From: Pleomorphomonas sp. PLEO
GTDB lineage: Bacteria; Pseudomonadota; Alphaproteobacteria; Rhizobiales; Pleomorphomonadaceae
Direction of reading: 5' to 3'
DNA: 64,000 bases
NCBI RefSeq assembly: GCF_041320595.1
Contig: NZ_CP166625.1
Coordinates: 4,462,001 to 4,526,000, forward strand
A program made the translations under genes and the position numbers. The notes below the pieces were generated by a model, which worked only from the letters and a program-made list of their open reading frames with translations, ran no database searches and was not told the DNA's origin. Within the stretch, counting starts at the first letter, position 1, and the number at the start of each line of letters is the position of its first letter. This document shows positions 17,575 to 26,078 of this stretch, piece by piece.

Positions 17575-17677
17575 GAGCAACTTCAGCAAAAATGGGAACC
17601 GGGTTTGCGTCTGAAATTGCGGAACAACAAAGGGATAGAGCTTTTCCGGTGAACCGGATTTCACTGGAAAAGCTCTA
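17575..17677 (-). repeat. Dispersed rhizobial-type intergenic palindromic repeat
   Basis: An inverted repeat with 18-base arms (17636-17653 and 17660-17677, 17 of 18 paired, 6-base loop) reads TAGAGCTTTTCCGGTGAA and its complement. The adjoining 60 bases (GAGCAACTT, AAAATGGGAACCGGGTTTGCG, AACAAAGGGATAGAGC) have the layout of the composite GAGC...GCTC repeats scattered in many Hyphomicrobiales genomes. A related element is at 56592-56698. Confidence 0.75.
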
Positions 17678-18052
17678 GTCGGTTTGTGCGTCCGCCGTCC
17701 TTGCGAAATCATATTCGATCCCAGCCAATCACTCCCAGTGGGATCATTACGCAAATCCAATCATTTTCAATCTCTGACCGAACATTTGATCGTTTCACCA
17801 GACTCTTCCACGACCAGCTAGAACTTTCGGCGATACGCAATTCTACCTCAAAAAGGGAAGAAAACGCCACTTTTCTCCACCATTTCAAACACAAAGCCTT
17901 CAGGCAAATCGCCGGTCGCAGTCGCAATTTAAATTTGTAGCAAATGCTACGGATATGATTGCGCTTGATCATTCATGATGGAATATGATTGATAATCCCA
18001 ACGCCATAAAGCAGACACTGGCAGTGGAGCCAATGGGAGGAAACCGCCGGTC
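17678..18052. other. AT-rich intergenic region upstream of rhaA, probable control region
   Basis: No credible gene; a short frame at 17686-17940 has no ribosome site or protein-like composition. The right end holds a direct repeat ATATGATTG at 17953-17961 and 17983-17991, 30 bp apart, and an inverted repeat ATCAT-TC-ATGAT at 17968-17979 between them. DeoR-family proteins often bind direct repeats, so these are candidates for RhaR binding in front of rhaA. The ribosome site GGGAGGA is just before 18053. Confidence 0.4.
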
Positions 18053-19321
18053 ATGTCCGATAAATCGCCGATCACCAAAGCCTATGAGCTGGCCCGCGAG
18101 CATTTTGCTCGTGACGGCATCGATACCGAGTCCGTCCTCGGCAAGCTCGACGTCGTTCCGGTGTCGATGCACTGCTGGCAGGGCGACGACGTCAAGGGTT
18201 TCGAAAATCCCGACGCTGAACTCACCGGTGGCATCCAGGTCTCTGGCAACTATCCCGGCCGTGCTCGCAACGCCGACCAGTTGCGCGCCGACCTCGACAA
18301 GGCGATGTCGCTGATCCCCGGAGCCAAGCGGCTCAACCTGCACGCCCTCTATCTTGAGGCCGATCGCAAGGTGGAGCGCGACGCCATCGAGCCGAAGCAC
18401 TTTCAGCGCTGGGTCGACTGGGCGAAGGAACGCGGCCTCGGCCTCGATTTCAACCCCTCTTGCTTCTCGCATCCCAAGAGCGCCGACAACCGCACGCTCA
18501 GCCATCCCGACGCCGGCATTCGCCAGTTCTGGATCGATCACTGCAAGGCAAGCCGCAAGGTTTCCGAACACTTCGGCCGTTCGCTTGGCACGGCCTCGGT
18601 GATGAACATCTGGATCCCCGACGGTTCGAAGGACTACCCCTTCGATCGTTATGGACCGCGCGAGACGCTGAAGGCGGCCCTCGACGAGGTGATCTCCGAG
18701 AAGATCTCCAAGGAATTTCATTACGACGCCGTCGAGAGCAAGCTGTTCGGCATCGGCGCCGAAGCGTACACGGTCGGCTCCAACGAATTCTACATGGGCT
18801 ATGCGGCGACGCGCGGCACCATGCTCTGCCTCGACGCCGGCCATTTCCATCCGACCGAGGTGGTGTCCGACAAGCTGTCCGCTGTGTTCCAATATGTCGA
18901 CCGCGTGCTGCTGCACGTGTCGCGGCCGATGCGCTGGGACAGCGACCACGTCGTGCTGTTCGATGACGAGTTGCAGGCCATTGCCAATGAACTAGTGCGG
19001 GGCAACATGCTCGACCGCACCGCCATCGGGCTCGACTATTTCGACGCGTCGATTAATCGCATCGCCGCATGGGTCGTCGGCATGCGCAACATGCGCAAGG
19101 CACTGCTCAAGGCCATGCTGGAGCCGGCCACCAAGCTCAAGGCGGCCGAGGCATCCGGTGACTACGCCCTGCGCATGGCGCTGTTTGAAGAACACAAGAC
19201 GAGCCCCTGGGCGGCCGTCTGGGATCATTATTGCGAAAGCCGGAACGTGCCAGTCGGCGCCGCCTGGTTCGACGTCGTCAAGACCTACGAGCGCGACGTG
19301 CTCGCCAAGCGGGAGTCCTGA
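18053..19321 (+). CDS. rhaA: L-rhamnose isomerase, enterobacterial RhaA type
   Basis: RhaA (422 aa) converts L-rhamnose to L-rhamnulose in the cytoplasm. The protein follows Escherichia coli RhaA closely along its whole length: [17 protein letters not shown] (about residues 37-53), [50 protein letters not shown], the metal-site blocks [11 protein letters not shown] and RWDSDHVV, and [12 protein letters not shown]. This is not the RhaI-type isomerase found in rhizobial rha clusters. ATG 18053 follows GGGAGGA. It is first in a rhaA-rhaD-rhaR unit, with rhaD six bases downstream. Confidence 0.97.
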   Translation: MSDKSPITKAYELAREHFARDGIDTESVLGKLDVVPVSMHCWQGDDVKGFENPDAELTGGIQVSGNYPGRARNADQLRADLDKAMSLIPGAKRLNLHALYLEADRKVERDAIEPKHFQRWVDWAKERGLGLDFNPSCFSHPKSADNRTLSHPDAGIRQFWIDHCKASRKVSEHFGRSLGTASVMNIWIPDGSKDYPFDRYGPRETLKAALDEVISEKISKEFHYDAVESKLFGIGAEAYTVGSNEFYMGYAATRGTMLCLDAGHFHPTEVVSDKLSAVFQYVDRVLLHVSRPMRWDSDHVVLFDDELQAIANELVRGNMLDRTAIGLDYFDASINRIAAWVVGMRNMRKALLKAMLEPATKLKAAEASGDYALRMALFEEHKTSPWAAVWDHYCESRNVPVGAAWFDVVKTYERDVLAKRES

Positions 19322-19327
19322 GCCACT

Positions 19328-20185
19328 ATGACTGCGAACATGATCGACGCCTGGTTCGTCAAGGCGATGGTGAAGGCCACCACCGACTGCTGGGAGAAGG
19401 GCTGGGATGAGCGCAACGGCGGCAACATCAGCCTGCGCCTCACCGACGATGACATAGCGCCCTTCCTTGCCGGTATTCGCGAGCCGCGCCGTCTGCCGAT
19501 GACCGAGCCGCTGCCGGGCATTGCCGGGCAGAGCTATATCGTCACCGGTACCGGCAAGTTCTTCCGCAACGTCCAGCTCGATCCGGAGAACAACCTCGGC
19601 GTCGTGCGGGTTGGCGCCGACGGCAGCTACCTCGAAGTGCTGTGGGGCTATCGCGATGGCGGCGCGCCGACATCGGAATATTCGAGCCATTTCAAGGGCC
19701 ACATCGCCCGGCAGAACGCCACCAACGGCAGCGACCGTGTCGTGTTGCACTGCCATGCCACCAACCTGATCGCGCTGACCTACGTTCTCGACTGGAGCGA
19801 CGCCAACGTGACGCGGGCCTTGTGGGAAGGCTCCACCGAATGCCTAGTGGTATTCCCGGATGGCGTCGGCACTATGCCCTGGTTGGTGCCCGGCACGGAC
19901 CAGATGGGCGATGCCACCTGCCATCTGCTGGCCAAGCGGCCGCTGGTGCTATGGCCGTTCCATGGCGTGTTCGGTGTCGGCCCCACGCTCGATGACGCCT
20001 TCGGTCTGGTCGACACCGCCGAGAAGGCTGCGGAGATCCTGGTGAAGGTCCTGTCGATGGGCGGCCCGCGTCAGACAATGACGACGCAGAACCTGATCGA
20101 CCTCGCCGCCCGCTTCAAAGTGGTGCCGCAGCCTGAAGCCATGGCGCTCGACGGCTGGAAGCTCACCGATCGCAAGCCTGGCTAA
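19328..20185 (+). CDS. rhaD: L-rhamnulose-1-phosphate aldolase, class II, enterobacterial type
   Basis: RhaD (285 aa) cleaves rhamnulose 1-phosphate to DHAP and L-lactaldehyde. It matches E. coli RhaD in order: [23 protein letters not shown]-like [24 protein letters not shown] with the catalytic Glu, zinc ligands in [28 protein letters not shown] and the third zinc His in [13 protein letters not shown]. Rhizobia usually use a bifunctional aldolase/dehydrogenase of about 700 residues instead; this single-function protein leaves lactaldehyde oxidation to a gene outside the window. The start is six bases after the rhaA stop, with GGGAG upstream. Confidence 0.97.
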   Translation: MTANMIDAWFVKAMVKATTDCWEKGWDERNGGNISLRLTDDDIAPFLAGIREPRRLPMTEPLPGIAGQSYIVTGTGKFFRNVQLDPENNLGVVRVGADGSYLEVLWGYRDGGAPTSEYSSHFKGHIARQNATNGSDRVVLHCHATNLIALTYVLDWSDANVTRALWEGSTECLVVFPDGVGTMPWLVPGTDQMGDATCHLLAKRPLVLWPFHGVFGVGPTLDDAFGLVDTAEKAAEILVKVLSMGGPRQTMTTQNLIDLAARFKVVPQPEAMALDGWKLTDRKPG

Positions 20186-20262
20186 CGCAATCGAGGCCGG
20201 CGCTTGCCCCCGCGGCGCCGGCACGCCATCGTCCCAGCCCCACTTGGAGCCGAGACAGTCCC

Positions 20263-21075
20263 ATGCATGAACGCGAACGCCACCGCATCATCCTTTCCGC
20301 CGTTCAGGAACGCCCGATCCTGACGGTGCAGGACATCGTCGAACTGACCGACGCCTCCGAGGCGACGATCCGTCGCGACATCAGTGCACTGGCGCTCCAG
20401 AACCGCTTGAAAAAGGTGCGCGGTGGCGCCGAGGCGCTGCATCCGCCACAGATCGGCGTGCTGGCGGCTCGATCGTTCCGCGCCGACGAGACGGTCAACT
20501 CGGCGCAGAAGCGCGCCATTGCCCGCGAGGCGGTGAAGCTTTGCCACGACGGCGAAGCCATTGCCATCAACGGCGGCACCACCACCTTTCCCATGGTGCA
20601 CTTTCTGGCGCAGTTGCGGCTGAAGGTGATGACCAACTCGTTCCCGATCGCCGAGCATCTGATCAAGCATTCCAAATGCACGGTGATGCTGCCGGCTGGC
20701 GCCGTCTATCGCGAACAGAACATCATCCTGTCGCCGTTCGACAGCGACGGCACCGGCCATTTTTATGCGCGCCGCTTCTTCATGGGCGCCCGCGGCGTAT
20801 CGCCACTCGGCGTCATGGAATCGGACTCGCTGATCATTCAATCCGAGCAACGGCTGATGCGGCAGGCTGACGAACTCGTCGTCCTGGTCGACAGCTCCAA
20901 GTTCAAGACACGGTCCAGTCTGATCCTCTGCCCACTCGAACGCGTGAGCACGATCATCACGGACGACGGCATCGACGAGCGCGACCGGCGGATGGTGGAA
21001 GCCGCCGGTATCGAGCTGATCGTCGCATCCACGGACCGAAAAGAAGACATCCAGCAATCCCCGACCGTCGCCTGA
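20263..21075 (+). CDS. rhaR: DeoR-family regulator of rhamnose catabolism
   Basis: A 270-residue DeoR/GlpR protein. The N-terminal helix-turn-helix shows the DeoR signature ERHRIILSAVQERPILTVQDIVELTDASEATIRRDI in broken form (about residues 5-42). The C-terminal sugar-phosphate sensor domain has INGGTTTFPM (about 105-114), VDSSKF (about 210-215) and SLILCPLERVSTIITDD. Position between rhaAD and rhaSTPQ matches the DeoR-type RhaR of rhizobial clusters, where it represses the operon. Expected effector: a rhamnose-pathway sugar phosphate. Confidence 0.9.
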   Translation: MHERERHRIILSAVQERPILTVQDIVELTDASEATIRRDISALALQNRLKKVRGGAEALHPPQIGVLAARSFRADETVNSAQKRAIAREAVKLCHDGEAIAINGGTTTFPMVHFLAQLRLKVMTNSFPIAEHLIKHSKCTVMLPAGAVYREQNIILSPFDSDGTGHFYARRFFMGARGVSPLGVMESDSLIIQSEQRLMRQADELVVLVDSSKFKTRSSLILCPLERVSTIITDDGIDERDRRMVEAAGIELIVASTDRKEDIQQSPTVA

Positions 21076-21127
21076 CAGAGGAGTGAGGCGAAGGTCGACG
21101 GAAGGTCGCAACGGGAGGAGACCCCAA

Positions 21128-22123
21128 ATGACCCTGTTCAAGAAACTGATTGTTACCACGGCCGCTGCCATCGCGCTGATGGCCGGTTCGGCCAGCGCCG
21201 AGAACCTCAAGATCGCGCTCGTGGTCAAGACGCTCGGCAACGGCTTCTTCGATGCCGCCCACAAGGGCGCCCTGGAAGCGGCCAAGGAACTCGGCAATGT
21301 CGACATCATCTACACCGGCCCGACCACCTCGACGGCCGAAGCGCAGATCGACGTCGTCAACTCGCTGATCGCTCAGAAAGTCGACGCCATCGCCATCTCC
21401 GCCAATGACAAGGACGCCCTGGTGCCGGCCCTCAAGAAGGCCATGCAGCGCGGCATCACCGTCATCTCCTGGGACTCGGGCGTGGCGCCGGAAGGCCGTC
21501 TACTGCACCTCAACCCGTCGTCCAACCCGCTGATCGGCAATATGTGCGTGAAGCTGGCTTCCGACGGTCTCGGCTCGGACAAGGGCGACGTCGCCATCCT
21601 CTCGGCCGCCTCGACGGCGACCAATCAGAACATCTGGATTGAGGAGATGAAGAAGGTCCTGCCCAACTATAAGAACGTCAACCTCGTCGACACGGTCTAC
21701 GGCGACGACCTCGCCGACAAGTCCTACCGCGAAACGCAGGGCCTGATCGCCAAGTATCCCAACCTCAAGGCGATCATCGCCCCGACGTCGGTCGGCATCG
21801 TCGCCGCTGCCCAGGCCATTGAAGACGCTGGCCTCGTCGGCAAGGTCAACGTCACCGGCCTCGGCCTGCCGTCGGAAATGGCTGGCCACGTCAAGGCCGG
21901 CTCGTCCAAGGCGTTCGCCATCTGGAATCCGATCGACCTCGGCTATTCGGCGACCTACATCGCCTATGAGCTGAAGACCGGCAAGGCCGAGGCCAAGCCG
22001 GACGCGGAGATTTCCATCGGCCGCATGGGCAAGATCAAGCTCGACGCCAACAACGAGGCGGCGATGGCCGACCCGTTCGTCTACGACGCCGGGAACGTCG
22101 AGGAATTCGCCAAGATCTTCTGA
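21128..22123 (+). CDS. rhaS: Rhamnose ABC transporter substrate-binding protein
   Basis: RhaS (331 aa), periplasmic binding protein of the CUT2 rhamnose importer. Signal peptide LFKKLIVTTAAAIALMAGSASA cleaves after about residue 24. The mature protein is a ribose-binding-type fold: LKIALVVKTLGNGFFDAAHKG, IDVVNSLIAQKVDAIAISANDKDALVPAL, ITVISWDSGV and GLGLPSEMAGHVKAG. ATG 21128 is preceded by GGGAGGAG; the upstream 15 residues of the open frame are not coding. First gene of rhaS-T-P-Q-K. Confidence 0.93.
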   Translation: MTLFKKLIVTTAAAIALMAGSASAENLKIALVVKTLGNGFFDAAHKGALEAAKELGNVDIIYTGPTTSTAEAQIDVVNSLIAQKVDAIAISANDKDALVPALKKAMQRGITVISWDSGVAPEGRLLHLNPSSNPLIGNMCVKLASDGLGSDKGDVAILSAASTATNQNIWIEEMKKVLPNYKNVNLVDTVYGDDLADKSYRETQGLIAKYPNLKAIIAPTSVGIVAAAQAIEDAGLVGKVNVTGLGLPSEMAGHVKAGSSKAFAIWNPIDLGYSATYIAYELKTGKAEAKPDAEISIGRMGKIKLDANNEAAMADPFVYDAGNVEEFAKIF

Positions 22124-22138
22124 TCCAGACATCAAAAC

Positions 22139-22166
22139 CCCGGGCCCGGTTTTGGCCGGGTCCGGG
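22139..22166 (+). promoter_or_regulatory. GC-rich hairpin after rhaS
   Basis: CCCGGGCCCGG (22139-22149) pairs with CCGGGTCCGGG (22156-22166) with one mismatch and a loop of Ts. It sits 16 bases after the rhaS stop without a clear T-run, so partial termination or 3' protection of rhaS mRNA is likely. Confidence 0.6.
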
Positions 22167-22192
22167 ATTGAATAGCCCAGACAGACGCCTCT

Positions 22193-22342
22193 CCTGTCCC
22201 TCCCCCACAAGGCGGAGGGGACGCGGTCGCCACCGATCGGAACTCTCTCCTCCCGGCTTCCGTCGTCCAACCCGATGCGCTCCCCTCCAGCGCAGTCGGC
22301 GGATCGTGCAGGGTCCCCTCCCCCTTGTGGGGGAGAGACAGG
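22193..22342. repeat. Long inverted repeat between rhaS and rhaT
   Basis: CCTGTCCCTCCCCCACAAGG (22193-22212) is repeated in inverse orientation at 22323-22342 with one mismatch, bounding about 110 bp. Sequences of the form CTCCCCCTTGTGGGGGAG are frequent intergenic repeats in rhizobial genomes. No gene is seen in 22124-22468. Confidence 0.7.
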
Positions 22343-22468
22343 AACGGGGCAGTTCCGTCGATCTGATCCGAGCCAGCCGCAGCCCCGGAGAATGCGTCGT
22401 TACGACGGCAGTTCTCCGATCCCGCCCCGGTTCTTCGGGTCTCATGCCTCCAGCAGCAAAAAGCGCCG

Positions 22469-24001
22469 ATGAACGCCATGCTTCCAACGGACACACCCAT
22501 TCCAGAGCCCATCCTGAAGATGACGGGCATCTCCAAGACATTTCCCGGCGTCAAGGCGCTGTCCGACGTGGCGCTTGAACTGCGTCCCGGCCACGTCACG
22601 GCGCTGATCGGCGAAAACGGTGCCGGCAAGTCGACACTGGTCAAGATCCTGACCGGTATCTACCAGCCGGACGGCGGCAGCATCCAGATCGACGGCAAGG
22701 AAGTCGCTCTGCCGACCGCCGAGGCGGCGCAGGAACTCGGCATCACCGCCATCCATCAGGAGACCGTGCTATTCGATGAGCTGACGGTTGCCGAAAACAT
22801 CTACATCGGCCATCAACCGCGCAATCGCTATGGACTGATCGACTGGTCGGCCATGCACGCCCGCGCCGCCGCCATCCTGCACGGCATCGATGCGCCGATC
22901 TCGACGCGCACCCGGCTGAAAGATCTCTCCATCGCCCAACGCCATCTGGTGGCGATCGCCCGCGCGCTGTCCATCGACGCCCGCATCGTCATCATGGACG
23001 AACCGACCGCCGCCCTCTCCTACAAGGAGGTGGAAGAGCTGTTCGGCATCATCGACAGGCTGAAGAAGGCCGGTAAAGCCATCCTGTTCATCAGCCACAA
23101 GTTCGAGGAAGTCTGGCAGATCTGCGATTACTTCGCCGTGTTCCGTGATGGCGGCCAAGTGGGCGCTGGCCGGCTCGACGCGGTGTCCCACAACGACCTC
23201 GTCAAGATGATGGTCGGCCGTGATGTGACGCAGGCCTTCCCCAAGTTGCCCGCCGAGATCGGCGAGGTGGTGCTGAAGGTCGATGGCTACTGCCATCCGA
23301 CCGAGTTCGACCAAGTGTCGCTCGAGCTGCGGCGCGGCGAGATCCTCGGTCTTTATGGCCTCGTCGGGGCCGGACGCTCGGAATTCTGCCAAGCGTTGTT
23401 CGGGGTCACCCGCCCATCGGCCGGCAAGGTCAGTTTGTTGGGCAAGCCGATCACCGTGCACTCGCCGTCCGACGCCATCGACGCCGGCATCGTCTATGTG
23501 CCGGAAGAGCGCGGACGCCACGGCGCCATCACCGCCATGTCGATCGCTTCCAACATTTCGCTGCCGTCGCTGAAAGTCACCAGCCGGCACAATTTCCTGC
23601 GCATGGCCGAGGAGTTCGACCTCGCCCGCAAATATGCCGAGCGGCTCGATCTGCGCGCCGCCTCGCTCAGCCAGCCCGTCGGCACACTCTCGGGTGGCAA
23701 CCAGCAGAAGGTGGTGATCGGCAAGTGGCTGGCGACACTACCGAAAGTGATCATCCTCGACGAACCGACCAAGGGCATCGACATCGGCTCCAAGGCCGCC
23801 GTGCACGCTTTCATGAGCCAGCTCGCCGTCGAGGGCCTTGCCGTCATCATGGTGTCGAGCGAGATCCCGGAGATTCTCGGGATGAGCGATCGCGTCATCG
23901 TCATGCGCGAAGGCCGAATGGCCGGAGTCTTCGAGCGCGAGGGCCTGACGCCGGAAGCGCTGGTGCGCGCGGCAACCGGCAACAAGGAGGCCGCCGCGTG
24001 A
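22469..24001 (+). CDS. rhaT: Rhamnose ABC transporter ATP-binding protein, double-domain
   Basis: RhaT (510 aa) is the tandem-NBD ATPase of a CUT2 importer (RbsA/XylG type). The first NBD has Walker A GENGAGKST (about residues 48-56), Q-loop IHQETVLFDELTV, signature LSIAQRHLV and Walker B IVIMDEPTAAL. The second NBD has the degenerate loop GLVGAGRSE instead of a full Walker A, as in this family, with LSGGNQQKVVIGKWL and VIILDEPTKGIDIG. An ATG at 22478 is an alternative start. It follows rhaS after 345 bases of repeat-rich spacer, and precedes two permeases. Named as in rhizobial nomenclature; not the E. coli RhaT symporter. Confidence 0.92.
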   Translation: MNAMLPTDTPIPEPILKMTGISKTFPGVKALSDVALELRPGHVTALIGENGAGKSTLVKILTGIYQPDGGSIQIDGKEVALPTAEAAQELGITAIHQETVLFDELTVAENIYIGHQPRNRYGLIDWSAMHARAAAILHGIDAPISTRTRLKDLSIAQRHLVAIARALSIDARIVIMDEPTAALSYKEVEELFGIIDRLKKAGKAILFISHKFEEVWQICDYFAVFRDGGQVGAGRLDAVSHNDLVKMMVGRDVTQAFPKLPAEIGEVVLKVDGYCHPTEFDQVSLELRRGEILGLYGLVGAGRSEFCQALFGVTRPSAGKVSLLGKPITVHSPSDAIDAGIVYVPEERGRHGAITAMSIASNISLPSLKVTSRHNFLRMAEEFDLARKYAERLDLRAASLSQPVGTLSGGNQQKVVIGKWLATLPKVIILDEPTKGIDIGSKAAVHAFMSQLAVEGLAVIMVSSEIPEILGMSDRVIVMREGRMAGVFEREGLTPEALVRAATGNKEAAA

Positions 24002-24047
24002 CCTCTTGCCCCGCCCGCCCTGCAATTTTCGCCCCGGAGCTTATCCG

Positions 24048-25037
24048 ATGAATACCATCCGCAGCCTTCTCGCGCGGCGCGAAGCGCTCCTGGTGCTGGC
24101 TTGTATCCTGCTGCTCGCCGCCATCACCGCCCGCTTCCCCGCCTTTTCGACGCCAAAGAATCTTGCCGGCGTCTTCAACGACACCTCGATCCTGATCATG
24201 ATGGCCCTGGGCCAATCGGCGGTGATCCTGACCAAATCGATCGATCTGTCGGTCGCCGCCAACGTGGCGCTGACTGGCATGACCGTGGCCATGCTGAACC
24301 ACGTCGCGCCCGGCCTGCCGGTCATCGTGTTGATCGTCGTCGCTCTCGGCATGGGCATGCTGCTCGGCGCCATCAACGGCTTCCTGGTGTGGTGGCTCGA
24401 CATCCCGGCGATCGTCGTGACGCTCGGCACCATGACCATTTTCCGTGGTCTCGCCTTCGTGGAATCCGGCGGCGCCTGGGTCAATGCCCACGAGATGTCG
24501 GCAGCCTTCCTTGAGCTGCCTCGGGCGATGTTCCTGGGTTTGCCGGTTCTGTCGTGGGTCGGCCTGCTCGCCATCGTGCTGGCAGTGATACTGTTCACCC
24601 GCACTGGTCTCGGTCGCGCCTTCTATGCCACCGGCGGCAATGCCGTGGCCGCCATCTATGCCGGCATCGACATCGGCAAGACGCGGTTCCTCGCCTTTGT
24701 ACTGTCAGGCGCGATGGCCGGCCTCTGTGGCTATCTCTGGGTGTCGCGCTATGCCGTTGCCTATGTCGATGTTGCCTCGGGCTTCGAGCTCGACACCATC
24801 GCCGCCTGTGTCATCGGCGGAGTCTCGACGATCGGCGGCGTTGGTACGGTCGGCGGCGTCGTGCTGGGAGCCTTGTTCCTCGGCATCATCAAGAACGCCC
24901 TGCCGGTGATCGGCATCTCTCCGTTCTGGCAGATGGCGATTTCGGGCGCCATCATCATCACCGCCGTCGTCATCAATGCCCGCGGCGAACGCGTCAAGGG
25001 CCGGATCATCCTCCGTCGCAAGGAGCTTCCGCTATGA
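24048..25037 (+). CDS. rhaP: Rhamnose ABC transporter permease 1
   Basis: A 329-residue CUT2 permease with about eight to ten hydrophobic segments. The BPD_transp_2 hallmarks are AVILTKSIDLSVAAN (about residues 58-72), GFLVWWLDIPAIVVTLGTMTIFRGLA, FYATGGNAVAAIYAGID and ACVIGGVSTIGGVGTVGGVVLG. ATG 24048 has CGGAG upstream; the longer frame to 24006 is not needed. Its stop overlaps the start of rhaQ (ATGA at 25034-25037). Confidence 0.92.
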   Translation: MNTIRSLLARREALLVLACILLLAAITARFPAFSTPKNLAGVFNDTSILIMMALGQSAVILTKSIDLSVAANVALTGMTVAMLNHVAPGLPVIVLIVVALGMGMLLGAINGFLVWWLDIPAIVVTLGTMTIFRGLAFVESGGAWVNAHEMSAAFLELPRAMFLGLPVLSWVGLLAIVLAVILFTRTGLGRAFYATGGNAVAAIYAGIDIGKTRFLAFVLSGAMAGLCGYLWVSRYAVAYVDVASGFELDTIAACVIGGVSTIGGVGTVGGVVLGALFLGIIKNALPVIGISPFWQMAISGAIIITAVVINARGERVKGRIILRRKELPL

Positions 25038-26050
25038 GCGATCAATCCGCCGTCCTCTCGCCACGCCACATTCCCGACCGCCTCGACGGCCCATTCAAGC
25101 GAGCCCTGAAGAGCTGGGAAACGCTGCTGCTTGCCGTGGCGATCGCCATCGCTATCGCAAATTCGCTGGCCTCGCCCTACTTCCTCGATCCCTGGAACCT
25201 GTCGGACGCAACGTTCAACTTCACGGAAAAGGCCATCCTGGCGCTGGCCATGACCTTCGTGATCATCACCGGCGAGATCGATCTCTCGGTGGCCTCGATC
25301 ATCGCGCTGGCCTCGACAGCCATGGGCGCCGCCGCCGAAGCGGGCGCCGGCACGCCGGTGCTACTCTTCATAGGTCTCGGCGTTGGGTTCGGCTGCGGTC
25401 TGTTCAACGGCTTCCTGGTGGCCAAGCTCGGCCTGCCGGCCATTGTCGCCACCATCGGCACCATGAGCCTCTACCGCGGCATCGCCTATGTTGTGCTCGG
25501 CGATCAGGTCTACAAGAACTATCCGACCGACTTCGCGGTGTTCGGACAGGGCTATGCCTTCTGGATCTTCTCGAACGAGTTCGTCACCTTCCTCGTGCTG
25601 GCGGTCATTGCCGGTGTAGTGCTGCACAAGACAATCTTCGGCCGGCAGGTCTACGCCGTCGGCAATAACGCTCTCGCGGCGAGCTTCTCGGGCGTCAGGG
25701 TGCGGCGCATCAAGTTCATCGTCTTCCTGATGACCGGCGTCGCCGCCGGCCTCGCTTCGGTGATGCTGACTTCACGGCTTGGTTCCACTCGCCCGTCGAT
25801 CGCCGTCGGCTGGGAACTCGACGCGGTAACCATGGCCGTGCTCGGTGGCGTCGGCATCAACGGCGGCACAGGCAACATCCTTGGCGTCGTCATCGCCGCC
25901 TTCGTGATGGGCCTCGTCACCTTCGGCCTCGGGCTGCTCAACGTGCCCGGCATCGTCATGAGCATCTTCATGGGGCTGATGCTGATCCTGGTGATTGCCC
26001 TGCCGCTCGTCGTGCATCGTATCAACAACCGTCGCCGCACCGCCCGCTAA
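25034..26050 (+). CDS. rhaQ: Rhamnose ABC transporter permease 2
   Basis: A 338-residue CUT2 permease, partner of rhaP. It shows VIITGEIDLSVASIIALAS (about residues 76-94), FLVAKLGLPAIVATIGTMSLYRGIA, VYAVGNNALAASFSGV and AVLGGVGINGGTGNILG. The true start is ATG 25034 (MSDQSAVLS), overlapping the rhaP stop; the open frame extending back to 24554 is a shadow of rhaP. A soluble N-terminal tail of about 30 residues precedes the first helix. Confidence 0.92.
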   Translation: MSDQSAVLSPRHIPDRLDGPFKRALKSWETLLLAVAIAIAIANSLASPYFLDPWNLSDATFNFTEKAILALAMTFVIITGEIDLSVASIIALASTAMGAAAEAGAGTPVLLFIGLGVGFGCGLFNGFLVAKLGLPAIVATIGTMSLYRGIAYVVLGDQVYKNYPTDFAVFGQGYAFWIFSNEFVTFLVLAVIAGVVLHKTIFGRQVYAVGNNALAASFSGVRVRRIKFIVFLMTGVAAGLASVMLTSRLGSTRPSIAVGWELDAVTMAVLGGVGINGGTGNILGVVIAAFVMGLVTFGLGLLNVPGIVMSIFMGLMLILVIALPLVVHRINNRRRTAR

Positions 26051-26078
26051 TAACCTACCAAGTATAATGGAGAAAATA

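Noticed and set aside
17686-17940. 84-codon open frame in the gap between rhaM and rhaA
   Set aside because: No ribosome binding site, low-complexity composition, and the region looks like control DNA.
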